A DNA stretch of 64,000 nt from an uncultured Rothia sp. (GCA_946221065.1 CAMIIO010000012.1:1-64000), one strand, 5' to 3'. Counted from the first letter of the stretch, positions 34,152 through 42,793 are shown. The notes: generated by a model not told the origin, from the sequence alone. Program-made: numbers and translations.

Positions 34152-35087
34152 ATGCGAACACTACTACTGATAACCCTAGGCGGTGCAATAGCCCAGCTAG
34201 TCGACGGAAGCCTCGGAATGGGATTCGGCGCAACCTCCACCACCCTACTCATCACCCTGGCAGCCATGACGCCAGCCAGCGCCTCAGCAGTAGTACACGT
34301 CGCCGAACTCGGCACCACCGCAGCCTCCGGACTCAGCCACTGGAAATTCGGCAACGTCGACTGGAAAGTCGCCCTACAACTCGGCATACCCGGAGCAGCA
34401 GGCGCCTTCCTCGGCGCCACCGTACTCAGCAACCTCACCCTCAACGCCGCCAAACCAGTCACCTCAACCATCCTGCTCCTCATCGGCCTCAGCCTCATCA
34501 TCCGATTCTCCCGCGGACGACGCACCACCACCAGCACACAACCACCTGCCTCACGACGCTCACTCACCACCCTCGGACTCTTCGGAGGATTCGTCGACGC
34601 CGCCGGAGGAGGAGGCTGGGGCCCCGTCACCAGCTCAACACTCATGAGCATCGGCAAAACCGAACCCCGCCGCATCGTCGGAACCGTCAACACCGCCGAA
34701 TTCCTCGTCACCCTAGCAGCCTCCCTCGGCTTCATCCTTGGACTCTGGAGCGAACTAGTAGAACACTTCAGCGCCGTACTCGCCCTACTCACCGGCGGCG
34801 TCATCGCAGCACCCTTCGCCGCATGGCTCGTCAGCCGCATCAACGCCACCGCACTCGGCGGATTCGTCGGCACCACCCTCGTACTACTCAACCTCTCTAC
34901 CATCCTCAAACTCCTACCCGCACTAGAACCCTGGACACTACCCATCTACCTCACAGTAGCTACCCTCGGAATCACCCTCAGCGCGTTGGGAGTACGCCGT
35001 AGTCGAGCGCTCGCCAACACCCCACCTACGTCCTATAGCGAGCAACTACCCAGCCCCGAAAAATCTCCCGCCGGTTCTACACACTAA
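34152..35087 (+). CDS. TauE/SafE-family membrane permease (putative sulfite/organosulfonate exporter)
   Basis: A 311-residue membrane protein with about eight hydrophobic segments in two repeats, each opening with a glycine-rich signature: GGAIAQLVDGSLGMGFG at the N-terminus and GLFGGFVDAAGGGGWGPV in the middle. These are the TauE/SafE repeats. Position inside the sulfate assimilation run suggests export of excess sulfite or transport of another sulfur oxyanion; direction and substrate are inferred. AAGAAAGAAGAA precedes the start. sir follows 31 bases after its stop. Confidence 0.87.
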   Translation: MRTLLLITLGGAIAQLVDGSLGMGFGATSTTLLITLAAMTPASASAVVHVAELGTTAASGLSHWKFGNVDWKVALQLGIPGAAGAFLGATVLSNLTLNAAKPVTSTILLLIGLSLIIRFSRGRRTTTSTQPPASRRSLTTLGLFGGFVDAAGGGGWGPVTSSTLMSIGKTEPRRIVGTVNTAEFLVTLAASLGFILGLWSELVEHFSAVLALLTGGVIAAPFAAWLVSRINATALGGFVGTTLVLLNLSTILKLLPALEPWTLPIYLTVATLGITLSALGVRRSRALANTPPTSYSEQLPSPEKSPAGSTH

Positions 35088-35118
35088 ACACCGCACATAA
35101 CTCACAAGGAAAAAGATC

Positions 35119-36849
35119 ATGGCAAAATCACTGACCCCACACGGTAATGACACCGCCACCAAAAAACCCCGCGCCACTACCAAAAAGCCCAACGGGCAGT
35201 GGAAGATTGACGGCACCGACCCCCTCAATGACAATGAGCGGTTCAAACTCGAAGATAACGGGCTGAGCGTGCGCACCCGTATTGAAGAAATCTATTCCAA
35301 AGAAGGCTTCGACTCCATCCCCGCAGATGACCTACGCGGCCGTATGCGTTGGTGGGGTATGTACACCCAACGAAAGCAGGGTATCGACGGCGGGCGCACC
35401 GCAAAACTCGCCCCTGAAGAACTCGAAGACAACTACTTCCTCCTCAGAGTGCGTATCGACGGCGGACAACTCACCACCGAACAAACCCGGGTGATTGGCG
35501 AAATCTCCCGGGAGTTTGGTAGAGACACCGCGGACGTCACCGACCGCCAAAACGTACAAATCCACTGGATCCGTATTGAAGACGCCCCCGAAATTTGGCG
35601 CCGTCTCGAAGCCGTAGGACTCTCTACCACTGAAGCCTGCGGTGATGTCCCGCGCGTTATCCTTGGTTCACCCGTTGCCGGAATCGACGCCGAAGAACTC
35701 ATCGATCCCACACCCATTATCGACGAGCTCAAAGAGCGCTTCATCGGCGACCCAGAACTAGCCAACCTCCCGCGCAAATTTAAAACCGCCATCACCGGAA
35801 ACCCTAGCCACGACACCGTCCACGAAATCAACGACTTCTCCCTCGTAGCGGTCAATCACCCTGAACACGGTATCGGCTTCAACTTCTTTGTCGGTGGCGG
35901 GCTCTCCACTAACCCTAAACTCGCTGAAGATGTCGGCGTCTTTATTACCCCGGAACAAGTCACCGACGTATGGCACGGCACCATCCAAATCTTCCGTGAT
36001 TACGGCTATCGGCGCCTACGCAACCGTGCGCGACTCAAGTTCCTTATTAGCGACTGGGGCGTTGAAAAATTTCGTACCGTCCTCGAAGAAGAGTATCTGG
36101 GTTATACCCTCCAGGACGGTATCGAGTTACCGGCTCCCACCCGTAGTGGTGACCATGTTGGCGTACACCCACAAAAAGACGGTAACAATTACATTGGACT
36201 AGCACCGATGGTGGGAAGAATATCCGGCACTACCCTCATCGAACTAGCCAAACTTGCCGAAAGCGTTGGCTCACAGAGGTTACGAACTACCGTCTACCAA
36301 AAACTGATTATTCTCGACGTCCCAGACGCCAAGGTACAAGAGGTGCTCGATGGCGCCCAAAAACTCGGGCTCACCGCCGAACCCTCCATATTCCGTCGCA
36401 ATACCATCGCATGCACCGGCATCGAATACTGCAAACTTGCCATCGTTGATACTAAACAAACTGCGATCAACGCGATCAACGAACTTGAAATCCGCTTGGC
36501 AGACGTTAAAGAACAGCTCCCCGAAAAATTCAACGTGTACATCAACGGCTGCCCCAATGCTTGCGCCCGTACGCAGACGGCAGATATTGGACTCAAGGGG
36601 CAGATTATTACTAACGACGCCGGGGAACAGGTCCCGGGATTCCAGGTGCATTTGGGCGGTACTCTGGCGGACTACCTGAATGATGGTGCGGGAAACCTGG
36701 GTAAGACAGTACGCGGGTTGAAAGTAGCTTCCTCCGAGCTGGTGGACTACCTGGAGCGCGTTCTACGACGTTACCTGCAGAATCGTGATTCTGCTGAGCA
36801 AACCTTCGCGGTGTGGGCACAGCAGGCAGACGAAGAGCTACTCGTATAG
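35119..36849 (+). CDS. sir: ferredoxin-dependent sulfite (nitrite) reductase
   Basis: Six-electron reduction of sulfite to sulfide using siroheme and a [4Fe-4S] cluster. The 576-residue protein has the two-repeat layout of this family, with cluster/siroheme ligands in CTGIEYCKLA and NGCPNACARTQTADIG (C-x5-C ... C-x3-C). Family members act on sulfite or nitrite; sulfite is favoured here because the gene ends the cys run, and a separate NirBD is encoded nearby. AAGGAAAAAGATC precedes the ATG. Base composition changes near the 3' end, from C/A-rich to G-rich third positions. Confidence 0.9.
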   Translation: MAKSLTPHGNDTATKKPRATTKKPNGQWKIDGTDPLNDNERFKLEDNGLSVRTRIEEIYSKEGFDSIPADDLRGRMRWWGMYTQRKQGIDGGRTAKLAPEELEDNYFLLRVRIDGGQLTTEQTRVIGEISREFGRDTADVTDRQNVQIHWIRIEDAPEIWRRLEAVGLSTTEACGDVPRVILGSPVAGIDAEELIDPTPIIDELKERFIGDPELANLPRKFKTAITGNPSHDTVHEINDFSLVAVNHPEHGIGFNFFVGGGLSTNPKLAEDVGVFITPEQVTDVWHGTIQIFRDYGYRRLRNRARLKFLISDWGVEKFRTVLEEEYLGYTLQDGIELPAPTRSGDHVGVHPQKDGNNYIGLAPMVGRISGTTLIELAKLAESVGSQRLRTTVYQKLIILDVPDAKVQEVLDGAQKLGLTAEPSIFRRNTIACTGIEYCKLAIVDTKQTAINAINELEIRLADVKEQLPEKFNVYINGCPNACARTQTADIGLKGQIITNDAGEQVPGFQVHLGGTLADYLNDGAGNLGKTVRGLKVASSELVDYLERVLRRYLQNRDSAEQTFAVWAQQADEELLV

Positions 36850-36858
36850 TTATCTCTG

Positions 36859-36922
36859 ACGTTGAGGTGTCAATCATGGCTGAACATTACGTGACGTTCA
36901 GCCCTGATTGACACCTGAACGT
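36859..36922. repeat. long inverted repeat after sir
   Basis: Positions 36859-36885 pair with 36896-36922 over 27 bases with only two mismatches and a 10-base loop, ten bases after the sir stop. There is no T-tract. It could end or protect the cys transcript, act as a protein-binding site, or be a remnant of a small repeat element. Confidence 0.7.
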
Positions 36923-37014
36923 AATTGACGAAGAATCATAAAGTTACCAGGTAATTAGTACCTGATTAGTATCCCAAACTCCCGCCGATTCACAATAGCA
37001 GTCCAGAGAGCCCC

Positions 37015-37608
37015 ATGCGCAGAACAATATCTATTATTTTGTTTCCAGGTTTCGAGCTGTTGGATGTCTTTGGTCCGGTAGAACTCTTTGCCTTTGTCGA
37101 GGATTATTCACTAGAATTTCTTTCTTCCGATGGAGCGCCAGTCAAAAGCTCACAGGGAGTAGAAAATATCGCCACGGGATCCTTCATGAATCTCCAAGAA
37201 AATCCAGATATTCTAATGGTTCCAGGAGGGCAAGGCACACGTACCTTATGCAAGAATATAGAATTTCTTATGTGGCTTAGAGACGCCGGCAGAGAGTCTC
37301 AAATCATCATGTCAGTATGTACAGGTGCTGCGTTACTCGCTGCTGCTGGTCTATTGGACGGTTATCGTGCAACCACCAATAAGCGTGCCTATAAGTGGGT
37401 AACTTCTCACAGTAGTCAGGTGAACTGGATTAGACATGCTCGCTGGATTCAAGACGGCAATCGATGGAGTTCATCAGGAATAGCGGCAGGTATTGATATG
37501 GCTGCAGCTTTTATTCGCCACGAATATGGGGAAAAGTTTTTAGCTTCAATCACTCAGCGTATGGAGATTGAGGTATCAAAAGACCACTCCTACGACCCTT
37601 TTGCTTAA
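37015..37608 (+). CDS. DJ-1/PfpI-family protein
   Basis: A 197-residue DJ-1/PfpI-fold protein. ISIILFPGFELLDVFGPVE carries the conserved acidic residue, and IIMSVCTGAALLAAAGLLDG is the nucleophile elbow with Cys102. The family includes chaperones, glyoxalases, isonitrile hydratases and amidase-like domains of AraC regulators; this single-domain form lacks a DNA-binding part, and the closest pattern is the isonitrile hydratase-like/ThiJ group. Function is unassigned. The gene is less C/A-biased and AT-richer than the cys genes next to it and lies beside a broken GNAT gene, which suggests a separately acquired segment. Confidence 0.85.
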   Translation: MRRTISIILFPGFELLDVFGPVELFAFVEDYSLEFLSSDGAPVKSSQGVENIATGSFMNLQENPDILMVPGGQGTRTLCKNIEFLMWLRDAGRESQIIMSVCTGAALLAAAGLLDGYRATTNKRAYKWVTSHSSQVNWIRHARWIQDGNRWSSSGIAAGIDMAAAFIRHEYGEKFLASITQRMEIEVSKDHSYDPFA

Positions 37609-37619
37609 TAGAAAACTCT

Positions 37620-38084
37620 TTAGTGTAAATCACGACGCATCTCAATAAAGTCAAAAACAGAACCATTTGTATGCTGTTGGTACATTCGTTGCTTGATAAA
37701 ACCGCACCGATTATAGGTAGTGATTGCTCGAACGTTGAAAGCCGCAACATGAAGCTTAACGGATAAAACACCATAGGTTGTTTTCAAGAATTCTACAATC
37801 GTTTCGATGAATTATTGCCCCAAACCGTGTCCTGCATAATCTGGACGAAGGTCTAATCCAATTTCAACGGTACTTTGATTCTCTTCCCATTCACCCGAGA
37901 AGAAGCCCACCAATTCGCCATTTTCTCATACTTCATAAAAAATTTCTGGTCACAGCTCCGGGGTCATAAACTCTTCAAAATCATCTGGGTCGGCCGTCAT
38001 ATCGTAGAAATCAAAAGGCGGGTCATATTTCCATTCATGTGCAATGACTGCCGCAGATTCTTTTGTCATGGGATAAAAATCCAT
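37620..38084 (-). pseudogene. GNAT N-acetyltransferase pseudogene with three in-frame stops
   Basis: Read on the minus strand from a strong AGGAGG and an ATG, a single 155-codon frame encodes a complete GNAT protein: MDFYPMTKESAAVIAHEWKY at the N-terminus, ENGELVGFFSGEW, the acetyl-CoA loop RPDYAGHGLGQ and NVRAITTYNRCGFIKQ. The frame is interrupted by TGA at 37950-37952, TGA at 37926-37928 and TAA at 37812-37814, with no frameshift. TGA stands where related proteins could have Trp or Arg. It is AT-rich compared with its surroundings and resembles Firmicute-type acetyltransferases. Probably a decaying, transferred gene. Confidence 0.8.
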
Positions 38085-38124
38085 GAGAACCTCCTTTACC
38101 TCGGGATATATAGATTAATAAAAA

Positions 38125-38161
38125 CAGCCGGTTTCCCCACAACTTCTAGGGAAACCGACTG
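38125..38161. terminator. bidirectional hairpin downstream of cobA
   Basis: CGGTTTCCC/GGGAAACCG with flanking CAG/CTG lies between the 5' end of the GNAT pseudogene and the cobA stop, where it can end the nirB-cobA transcript; A/T-rich flanks lie on its left. Confidence 0.65.
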
Positions 38162-38181
38162 AAAGATCAATCTAAAAGCAC

Positions 38182-39216
38182 CTAACTGAGTGCCCGATCC
38201 AGCAACGCTTCACGCCGTTCCACGGCGCCAAACCCCTGCCATGCACCGGCGTCAACCACCTCACCAATGACGACGATCGCCGGGGGAACGATACCCACCA
38301 GCTCCATCTTTGCCCGCCCCAACGTCGAATACAGCGCGCGCTCACCCACACGGTAACCGTTTTCAAAAACAGCCACCGGCATCGAAGCCGAAACGCCGAA
38401 GCCCAACAATCCATCAATAGTATGGGGCAGCGTCCGTACACCCATGAGAATCGAAATCGTGTCACCGTCCTGCACCAAGCCGGCAAGATTTTGCAACTCG
38501 GAGTCGGTCAGTTCCGCATGCCCGGAAACCACCGTGAACGCGTGGGATACTTTGCGTAGCGTCATCGGCACCCCAAAGCGTGCAGGAACCGAAATAGCGG
38601 ACGTCACACCCGAGATGACCTCGACGGGAACACCGGCGCGTTCGCACACAAAAAGTTCCTCGGTGCCGCGTCCAAACACATAGGGGTCGCCCCCTTTAAC
38701 TCGGGCAACATTCTGTCCGGCAAGAGCACGCTCAATCATCAGTTCGTCAATTTGTCGTTGCGGAACCGTGTGCTTTCCAGGTACTTTACCAACGTCAATA
38801 ATCTCGGCGCGCGGAGCCCACCGCTGGACATCGGCGGTAGGTGCCAGATGGTCAATCAACACCACATCCGAGTGAGAGAGTGCTTCTAATGCGCGCCGCG
38901 TCATCAATCCCGGGTCAGATGGGCCGGCACCAATCAGAAAAACCGTGCCGATTTGACCCACGGCAGGTTCGGCGTCAATCGTGATTAGCGCGGGCTGAGC
39001 CTGCTTGGTAATCGCCTTGCGCCAGTGCGAAACCTCTTTGGCATCGTCGGCGCAGATTACGGCAAGGGTGAATCGTTCAGCGTTAGCCAGCGCCGCTGGT
39101 TTTGAGCAGTGAAAAAGTTGTGCTGCGCCACGATACTTTCCCGAAACTCGCTCGGTTCGGTGGGTATCGCCGCACAGCACAACGAATGCACCGCTCACGT
39201 CAATATCAGTGAACAA
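38182..39216 (-). CDS. cobA: uroporphyrinogen-III C-methyltransferase with N-terminal extension
   Basis: Methylates uroporphyrinogen III twice to precorrin-2, the first step toward siroheme. The SUMT domain begins near residue 89 (GTVFLIGAGPSDPGLMTRRA) and includes VKGGDPYVFGRG, EVISGVTSAISVPA and VVSGHAE. The first ~88 residues (FVVLCGDTHRTERVSG ... LAVICADDAKEVSHW) are an extra domain not part of SUMT, perhaps a worn CysG-type dehydrogenase domain. TTG start with AAGGAGA upstream. It follows nirB by 15 bases, so they form one operon; the dehydrogenase step is encoded separately at 42347. Confidence 0.9.
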   Translation of the reverse strand: MFTDIDVSGAFVVLCGDTHRTERVSGKYRGAAQLFHCSKPAALANAERFTLAVICADDAKEVSHWRKAITKQAQPALITIDAEPAVGQIGTVFLIGAGPSDPGLMTRRALEALSHSDVVLIDHLAPTADVQRWAPRAEIIDVGKVPGKHTVPQRQIDELMIERALAGQNVARVKGGDPYVFGRGTEELFVCERAGVPVEVISGVTSAISVPARFGVPMTLRKVSHAFTVVSGHAELTDSELQNLAGLVQDGDTISILMGVRTLPHTIDGLLGFGVSASMPVAVFENGYRVGERALYSTLGRAKMELVGIVPPAIVVIGEVVDAGAWQGFGAVERREALLDRALS

Positions 39217-39231
39217 TGCGTCTCTCCTTGA

Positions 39232-41862
39232 TTAGCTGGGCTGTCCTACAGGAATCTTAGCCCCGGAGATCAGCACTGAGCCATCACCGGCTTCATGATT
39301 CGCAATCTCTTCTTGCGTAGCGGGACGGATTTGCTCGCGCTCTAGAACGTACATACGCGCCTGGTCATCGGGAGTCTCCGGCGCGTTGACGAAGGAACGG
39401 AACTTCTTCAGACGTTCGGGGTCATTGAGCGTTGCTGCCCATTCATCCTCATACGAATCGACGTGGCGTTGCATGGCGGCTTCAAGTTCTTCGCCAATGC
39501 CCAACTTGTCCTCGATAATGATTTCCTGCAGGTGAGCAATGCCATCACCGTATTGTTCGTCCAGGTCCTCAACCCAGCGAGCGGTACGCTGTAGACGATC
39601 CGCGGTACGGATGTAGTACATGAGAAAGCGGTCGATGTACTTAATCATGGTCTGCTCATCAAGATCCTTGGCGAAAAGACGACCGTGTGCGGGAGTTGCA
39701 CCGCCGTTGCCGGCAAAGTAGAGGTTCCAGCCGTTGGTGGTTGCTACCGCGCCCACGTCCTTGCCGGTTGCCTCGGAGCAGGAACGGTTGCACCCTGCCA
39801 CGCCCATCTTGAACTTGTGCGGGGAACGCAAACCCTTGTAGCGGTTTTCTAACACGATTGCCAGAGAGCTGGAATCACCCACGCCAAAGCGGCACCAGTT
39901 GGTTCCCAGACAGCTCTTCACATTACGCAAAGACTTGCCGTATGCCTGGCCGGATTCAAAGCCGGCATCCACAAACTTCTTCCAAATCTCGGGAAGTTGT
40001 TCCAGGCGAGCGCCGTACAAGCCGATACGCTGTGCGCCGTTAATCTTGGTGTAGAGGCCGTATTCTTTACCAACTTCTGCAATCACCGCGAGTTTTTCGG
40101 GGGTGATTTCGCCACCGATAATACGGGGGATGACGCCGTAGGTACCGTCCTTCTGCATGTTCGCCAGGTTGCGGTCGTTGGTTTCCTGCAGTCCGCCGCG
40201 ACCGTCGTCGAGCACGTAGGAGTCTCGCAGGGAGGAAAGAATGGATGCCACGGTGGGCTTGCAGATAGCACAGCCGTCTTCGCCCTTACCAAAGCGTTTA
40301 AGAATCGAGGGGAAATCGTTGTACTCCGTGGCCTGAACCGCGGTGAAGAGTTCAGCGCGGGTGAAGTCAAAGTGCTCGCAGAGTGACTTGTTGACGGAGA
40401 GCCCCATCTTTTTCATCTGCTGTTCGAGCGTCTTTTGAATCATAGGTACGCAGGAACCGCACTGGGTGCCGGCGGTGGTTGCCGCCTTAATGTCCGGCAC
40501 CGACTGGTTGCCTTCCACAATGGACTCACGGATTTCGCCAAAGCTGATGTTGTTGCAGGAACACAAGATGGCGTCGTCGGGTAGCTCAGTATCGGGTGCG
40601 CCCTCGCCGCCTGCTGCCGAGAGGAACGCGGCGGGATCGGCGGGAAGCTCACGCCCCAGGAGCGGTTTAAGCGAGTCAAAGGGTGAAGCGTCGCCCACAA
40701 AGACGCCGCCGAGCAGGGTCTTGGCGTCGGGGGAGGTGACGATCTTCTGGTAGATCTTCTTGGTGGGGTCAATATACATGACCTCCAGGGCGTCCTTGGT
40801 GGTGCCGCGACGGTCGCCAAAGCCACCGACTTCCAAACCAGAGAACTTTAGCTTAGTGGCGATGTCGAACTCGGTAACGATTGCCTCGCCACCGTTGAGG
40901 TTTTTGGCAACGGCATCGGCCATTTGGTTTGCCGGCGCAACCAGACCCCAGGTGCGACCGAGCACGCAGGCGACTTCACCAATAGCCCAGATGTGTTCGT
41001 CCTCGGACTGGCAGTTGTCTTTGACGACGATGCCGCCGCGTTCGCCCATGCGTAGCCCTGCTTCGCGAGCAAGCTCGTCATTGGGGCGAATGCCGGCTGC
41101 CATGCACACCATATCTGCGTCGCGGTAGTGTACGGCGGCCTCATCACCCATGCCATCAGCAATGGATACGGAGGTTACTTCGCCCTCGGAATCACGGTTG
41201 ATAGTAGAGATAAACGCGCCGGTTTCAATTTCGATTCCGGCATCGCGAATGAGGGCGTTGACCAGGTGCCCGCCGCCTTCGTCAACTTCAATGGATAGTA
41301 GCCAGGGAGCGACGTCGAGAATCGTGGGTTCGGCACCCAAATCGCGTAAGCCCTCTGCCGCTTCAAGACCGAGTAGACCACCGCCAACCACTACTGCCTT
41401 AGGCGCGCGACCGAGCTTTTCTTTCAAGCGGGTAACCTCGGTGACCATGGTCTGCACATCTTCAATCGTGCGGAATACATGGGCAACTTCGGATCCGGGA
41501 ATCGGAATCTTCACGGCGCGAGAACCGGTGGCGAGCACGAGTTCATCATAGGAGTAGCTTTCACCGTTTTGATCGGTGACGGTGCGCTCGGCACGGTTAA
41601 GTTTTTCACCGCGAGCCCCACGAACCAGATTCACGCGAGAATCTTCCCAGATTTCTGCATTGGCAAGGGTGAGATCCTTGGTAGGCTCTTTAAAGAGCTT
41701 TTCGAGGGCTACGCGGTCATAGGGCGTGTGGGTTTCTTCAGAGAGTACCGTAACGTAATCTTGTGTGTTTTCTTTGAGGAATGACCGGACAAAGCGCCAT
41801 GCTGCCGGGCCACCTCCAACAACGAGAATATTGCGGGTTTCCTGAGCGTGATGTTCCGTCAT
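39232..41862 (-). CDS. nirB: nitrite reductase (NADH) large subunit
   Basis: Cytoplasmic NADH-dependent reduction of nitrite to ammonium. The 876-residue protein has, in order: an FAD/NAD-binding reductase domain (NILVVGGGPAAWRF, ELVLATGSRAVKIPIP, AVVVGGGLLGLEAAEGL), a BFD-type [2Fe-2S] domain (CSCNNISFGE ... TQCGSCVP), a second BFD-like segment (CEHFDFTRAE ... GCAICKPTVAS), then the siroheme/[4Fe-4S] reductase with CLGTNWCRFG and GVAGCNRSCSEA. All ligands are present. Divergent from nirD, its small subunit, instead of being co-transcribed as in enterics; cobA is downstream. Confidence 0.96.
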   Translation of the reverse strand: MTEHHAQETRNILVVGGGPAAWRFVRSFLKENTQDYVTVLSEETHTPYDRVALEKLFKEPTKDLTLANAEIWEDSRVNLVRGARGEKLNRAERTVTDQNGESYSYDELVLATGSRAVKIPIPGSEVAHVFRTIEDVQTMVTEVTRLKEKLGRAPKAVVVGGGLLGLEAAEGLRDLGAEPTILDVAPWLLSIEVDEGGGHLVNALIRDAGIEIETGAFISTINRDSEGEVTSVSIADGMGDEAAVHYRDADMVCMAAGIRPNDELAREAGLRMGERGGIVVKDNCQSEDEHIWAIGEVACVLGRTWGLVAPANQMADAVAKNLNGGEAIVTEFDIATKLKFSGLEVGGFGDRRGTTKDALEVMYIDPTKKIYQKIVTSPDAKTLLGGVFVGDASPFDSLKPLLGRELPADPAAFLSAAGGEGAPDTELPDDAILCSCNNISFGEIRESIVEGNQSVPDIKAATTAGTQCGSCVPMIQKTLEQQMKKMGLSVNKSLCEHFDFTRAELFTAVQATEYNDFPSILKRFGKGEDGCAICKPTVASILSSLRDSYVLDDGRGGLQETNDRNLANMQKDGTYGVIPRIIGGEITPEKLAVIAEVGKEYGLYTKINGAQRIGLYGARLEQLPEIWKKFVDAGFESGQAYGKSLRNVKSCLGTNWCRFGVGDSSSLAIVLENRYKGLRSPHKFKMGVAGCNRSCSEATGKDVGAVATTNGWNLYFAGNGGATPAHGRLFAKDLDEQTMIKYIDRFLMYYIRTADRLQRTARWVEDLDEQYGDGIAHLQEIIIEDKLGIGEELEAAMQRHVDSYEDEWAATLNDPERLKKFRSFVNAPETPDDQARMYVLEREQIRPATQEEIANHEAGDGSVLISGAKIPVGQPS

Positions 41863-41934
41863 GTTCTACCAATACTATGTAGGTTGTATGGGCTTGTGGG
41901 AAGCACATAAATAATTGGACTTCTAAATGCTAAT

Positions 41935-41963
41935 ATAACAGTTATTAGCCCCGCTGTGGGGCT
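41935..41963. promoter_or_regulatory. palindrome and hairpin in the nirB/nirD divergent promoter region
   Basis: ATAAC-A-GTTAT (41935-41945) is an 11-base palindrome, and AGCCCC-GCTGT-GGGGCT (41947-41963) is a 6-bp hairpin directly after it, within the 146 bases between nirB and nirD. The first may be an operator shared by both genes, the second part of the nirD leader. No regulator can be named. Confidence 0.35.
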
Positions 41964-42008
41964 GAAAACCCAGCCAGAATGACTGGAAAATCAGTGAGGA
42001 ATAAAGGT

Positions 42009-42341
42009 ATGTCTAACCCCATTTGGCACGATATTTGCCCGCTCGACGAACTCGAAGTGAACTGGGGTGAAGTGGCCCTGGTCAATAATGAGCAATACGC
42101 CATTTTCCGACTTCCCGATAACCGCGTTTTTGCAACCGATCACAAGGACCCCAATAGTGGCGCACTGGTGATTGCACGCGGTATTACCGGCAATAAAGGT
42201 GGCAAACCCACTATTGCCTCACCACTTTTTAAAGAGGAATACAATCTAGAAACCGGTGAACAACTTAACGGAAAAGATTACACACTTCCCGTGTACCCCG
42301 CGCGTGTTGAAAACGGTACTGTACAGATTCAGGTTTCCTAA
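42009..42341 (+). CDS. nirD: nitrite reductase (NADH) small subunit
   Basis: The Rieske-fold small subunit that partners NirB. The 110-residue protein (MSNPIWHDICPLDELEVNWG, NEQYAIFRLPDNRVFATDHK, TLPVYPARVENGTVQI) lacks the Cys/His cluster ligands, as is normal for NirD. Start chosen at the ATG preceded by GAGGAATAAAGG; an in-frame ATG 30 bases upstream has no ribosome site. The SirC-like gene follows after five bases. Confidence 0.93.
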   Translation: MSNPIWHDICPLDELEVNWGEVALVNNEQYAIFRLPDNRVFATDHKDPNSGALVIARGITGNKGGKPTIASPLFKEEYNLETGEQLNGKDYTLPVYPARVENGTVQIQVS

Positions 42342-42346
42342 CTCGG

Positions 42347-42793
42347 GTGCTTCCCCTAGCCCTTCGACTCAGCAATAAGCGGGTTCTGCTCATAGGGGCA
42401 GGGCCCGTTGCCTGGCGGCGCGCGCAAACTCTCCTTACAGAAGGAGCCCTGCTCGACGTCGTCGCGCCGGTTGCTATCCCGGAAATTCAGGACGCCGCCG
42501 TGGCAGGTAGGTTGAACTGGCACGCCCGTAAGTATTCTCCGGCAGATCTTAGCGGCGCCTGGTTGGTCTTTGCACATACCGATTCTGCCGAGCTCAACCG
42601 GAAAATCGCCGTCGAATGTGAACGGCAAAACATCTGGTGCTTGACCGGAGGAGATCACACCGGCTCAGATATCTGGATGATGGCACGCGCTCACCCTCAA
42701 AAGGACCTCACCGTGGCGGTAACAGCACACGGCAACCCTAGGCGAGCCAAAGATATACTTCGTCGTATTCTTGCTACTTTTGCCAATGAGTAA
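42347..42793 (+). CDS. short SirC/CysG-N-like precorrin-2 dehydrogenase
   Basis: Expected to oxidise precorrin-2 to sirohydrochlorin with NAD. The 148-residue protein is a Rossmann domain: LALRLSNKRVLLIGAGPVAWRRA (GxGxxA), LLDVVAPVA, WLVFAHTDSAELNRKIA, then GGDHTGSDIWMMARAH and AVTAHGNPRRAKDILRRIL. The last two match the middle and end of the CysG dehydrogenase domain, but the C-terminal dimerisation part is shorter than in Met8/SirC (about 200 residues). GTG start. It is probably co-transcribed with nirD, supplying siroheme for NirB and Sir. Confidence 0.8.
   Translation: MLPLALRLSNKRVLLIGAGPVAWRRAQTLLTEGALLDVVAPVAIPEIQDAAVAGRLNWHARKYSPADLSGAWLVFAHTDSAELNRKIAVECERQNIWCLTGGDHTGSDIWMMARAHPQKDLTVAVTAHGNPRRAKDILRRILATFANE

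Noticed and set aside
37620..38084. The GNAT frame as a functional gene using UGA recoding
   Set aside because: A TAA also interrupts the frame, and neighbouring genes use TGA as a normal stop (cysH), so the host does not recode TGA.
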